Below are positions 63,730 to 64,000 of a stretch of 64,000 nt of DNA, in pieces; the stretch's first letter is position 1, and every line of letters begins with the position of its first letter. The stretch covers positions 1,388,254 to 1,452,253 of the forward strand of contig CM074807.1 in the NCBI GenBank assembly GCA_037447605.1, in the 5' to 3' direction. Source of the stretch: Zygnema circumcarinatum. Lineage: Eukaryota; Streptophyta; Zygnematophyceae; Zygnematales; Zygnemataceae. The notes below the pieces were generated by a model, which was not told the DNA's origin, made no database searches, and saw only the letters and a list, made by a program, of their open reading frames with translations. Both the position numbers and the translations under genes were made by a program.

Positions 63730-64000
63730 AGCTACTCTGAGTTGATTGCCACTCATATAAAGGTGGCAGCCATTCAACTGTCTGCGGTCAATTCACCATT
63801 TTGTCGCCCTCTAAGCCATCAAAAGAGGAAGCCACCATTTCCAACTCTTCCGAAGCAGGGACTGCAGCAGTTATGTGGAGCTGCTAGTAAGTTAGGTTTG
63901 TTAATCGTTACGGATGAATGAAGGAAGTAAAGGCCAGAGTCTTTTTCGTATTTAGCAACCTCTCATGTGGATTTACATGATCCTCCTTAACTGCTATCTT
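63730..64000. other. 3' flank of the coatomer gene
   Basis: 270 bp after the stop, presumably the 3' UTR and terminator region. No further gene is seen. Confidence 0.4.

Overview
The window is nuclear DNA of a streptophyte green plant, most likely a streptophyte alga or an early-diverging land plant. Genes are dense, carry many short GT-AG introns and sit on both strands. Three genes serve plastid electron transport: psbY, the NDH subunit NdhS and the NDH assembly factor CRR6. Core chlorophyte algae are not known to keep the plastid NDH complex, so two NDH genes together with a two-domain group I WRKY factor point to Streptophyta. Species cannot be fixed from the sequence alone. A run of ten Ns (17343-17352) marks an assembly gap.

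Layout, left to right: an unidentified partial gene (-, 1 to about 600); a NIPP1-type FHA protein (-, 799-2863); a long SDE3/MOV10-type RNA helicase (+, 3323-13008); psbY polyprotein (+, 14052-14669); a plastid-type beta-amylase (-, 16067-19747); a URT1-type terminal uridylyltransferase with a giant disordered N-terminus (-, 21216-26952); a RAP1-like telomere protein with BRCT, Myb and C-terminal domains (-, 28483-31030), divergent from CRR6 (+, 31358-33144); actin-interacting protein 1 (-, 33614-37520), divergent from a fibrillin (+, 37750-39386); a plastid membrane protein ending in a SAM domain (+, 40361-41831); a repeat-rich gap; group I WRKY (+, 44103-47543); another repeat-rich gap; NdhS (+, 49385-50514); a rearranged block (51575-55640) with an inverted duplication, RRM fragments, a truncated plastid CDP-diacylglycerol synthase and a truncated RCC1-repeat gene; an unidentified plastid-type gene (+, 55856 to about 56600); and a complete coatomer gamma subunit (+, 57009-63729).

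Most gene models were rebuilt by joining exons whose reading phases match at GT-AG borders and whose joined protein fits the family. They should be accurate to the base except where stated. RNA silencing and decay are represented by SDE3 and URT1, light reactions by psbY, CRR6 and NdhS, starch and lipid metabolism by beta-amylase, fibrillin and CDP-DAG synthase, and housekeeping by AIP1 and COPG. Nothing suggests operons.

The observations most worth following are the complete RAP1 architecture in a green plant, the inverted duplication around 52-54 kb, the 23-bp palindrome at 54847-54904 where two truncated genes meet, the 1,109-codon single-exon extension of the uridylyltransferase, and several short-period tandem or inverted repeats in the intergenic regions.
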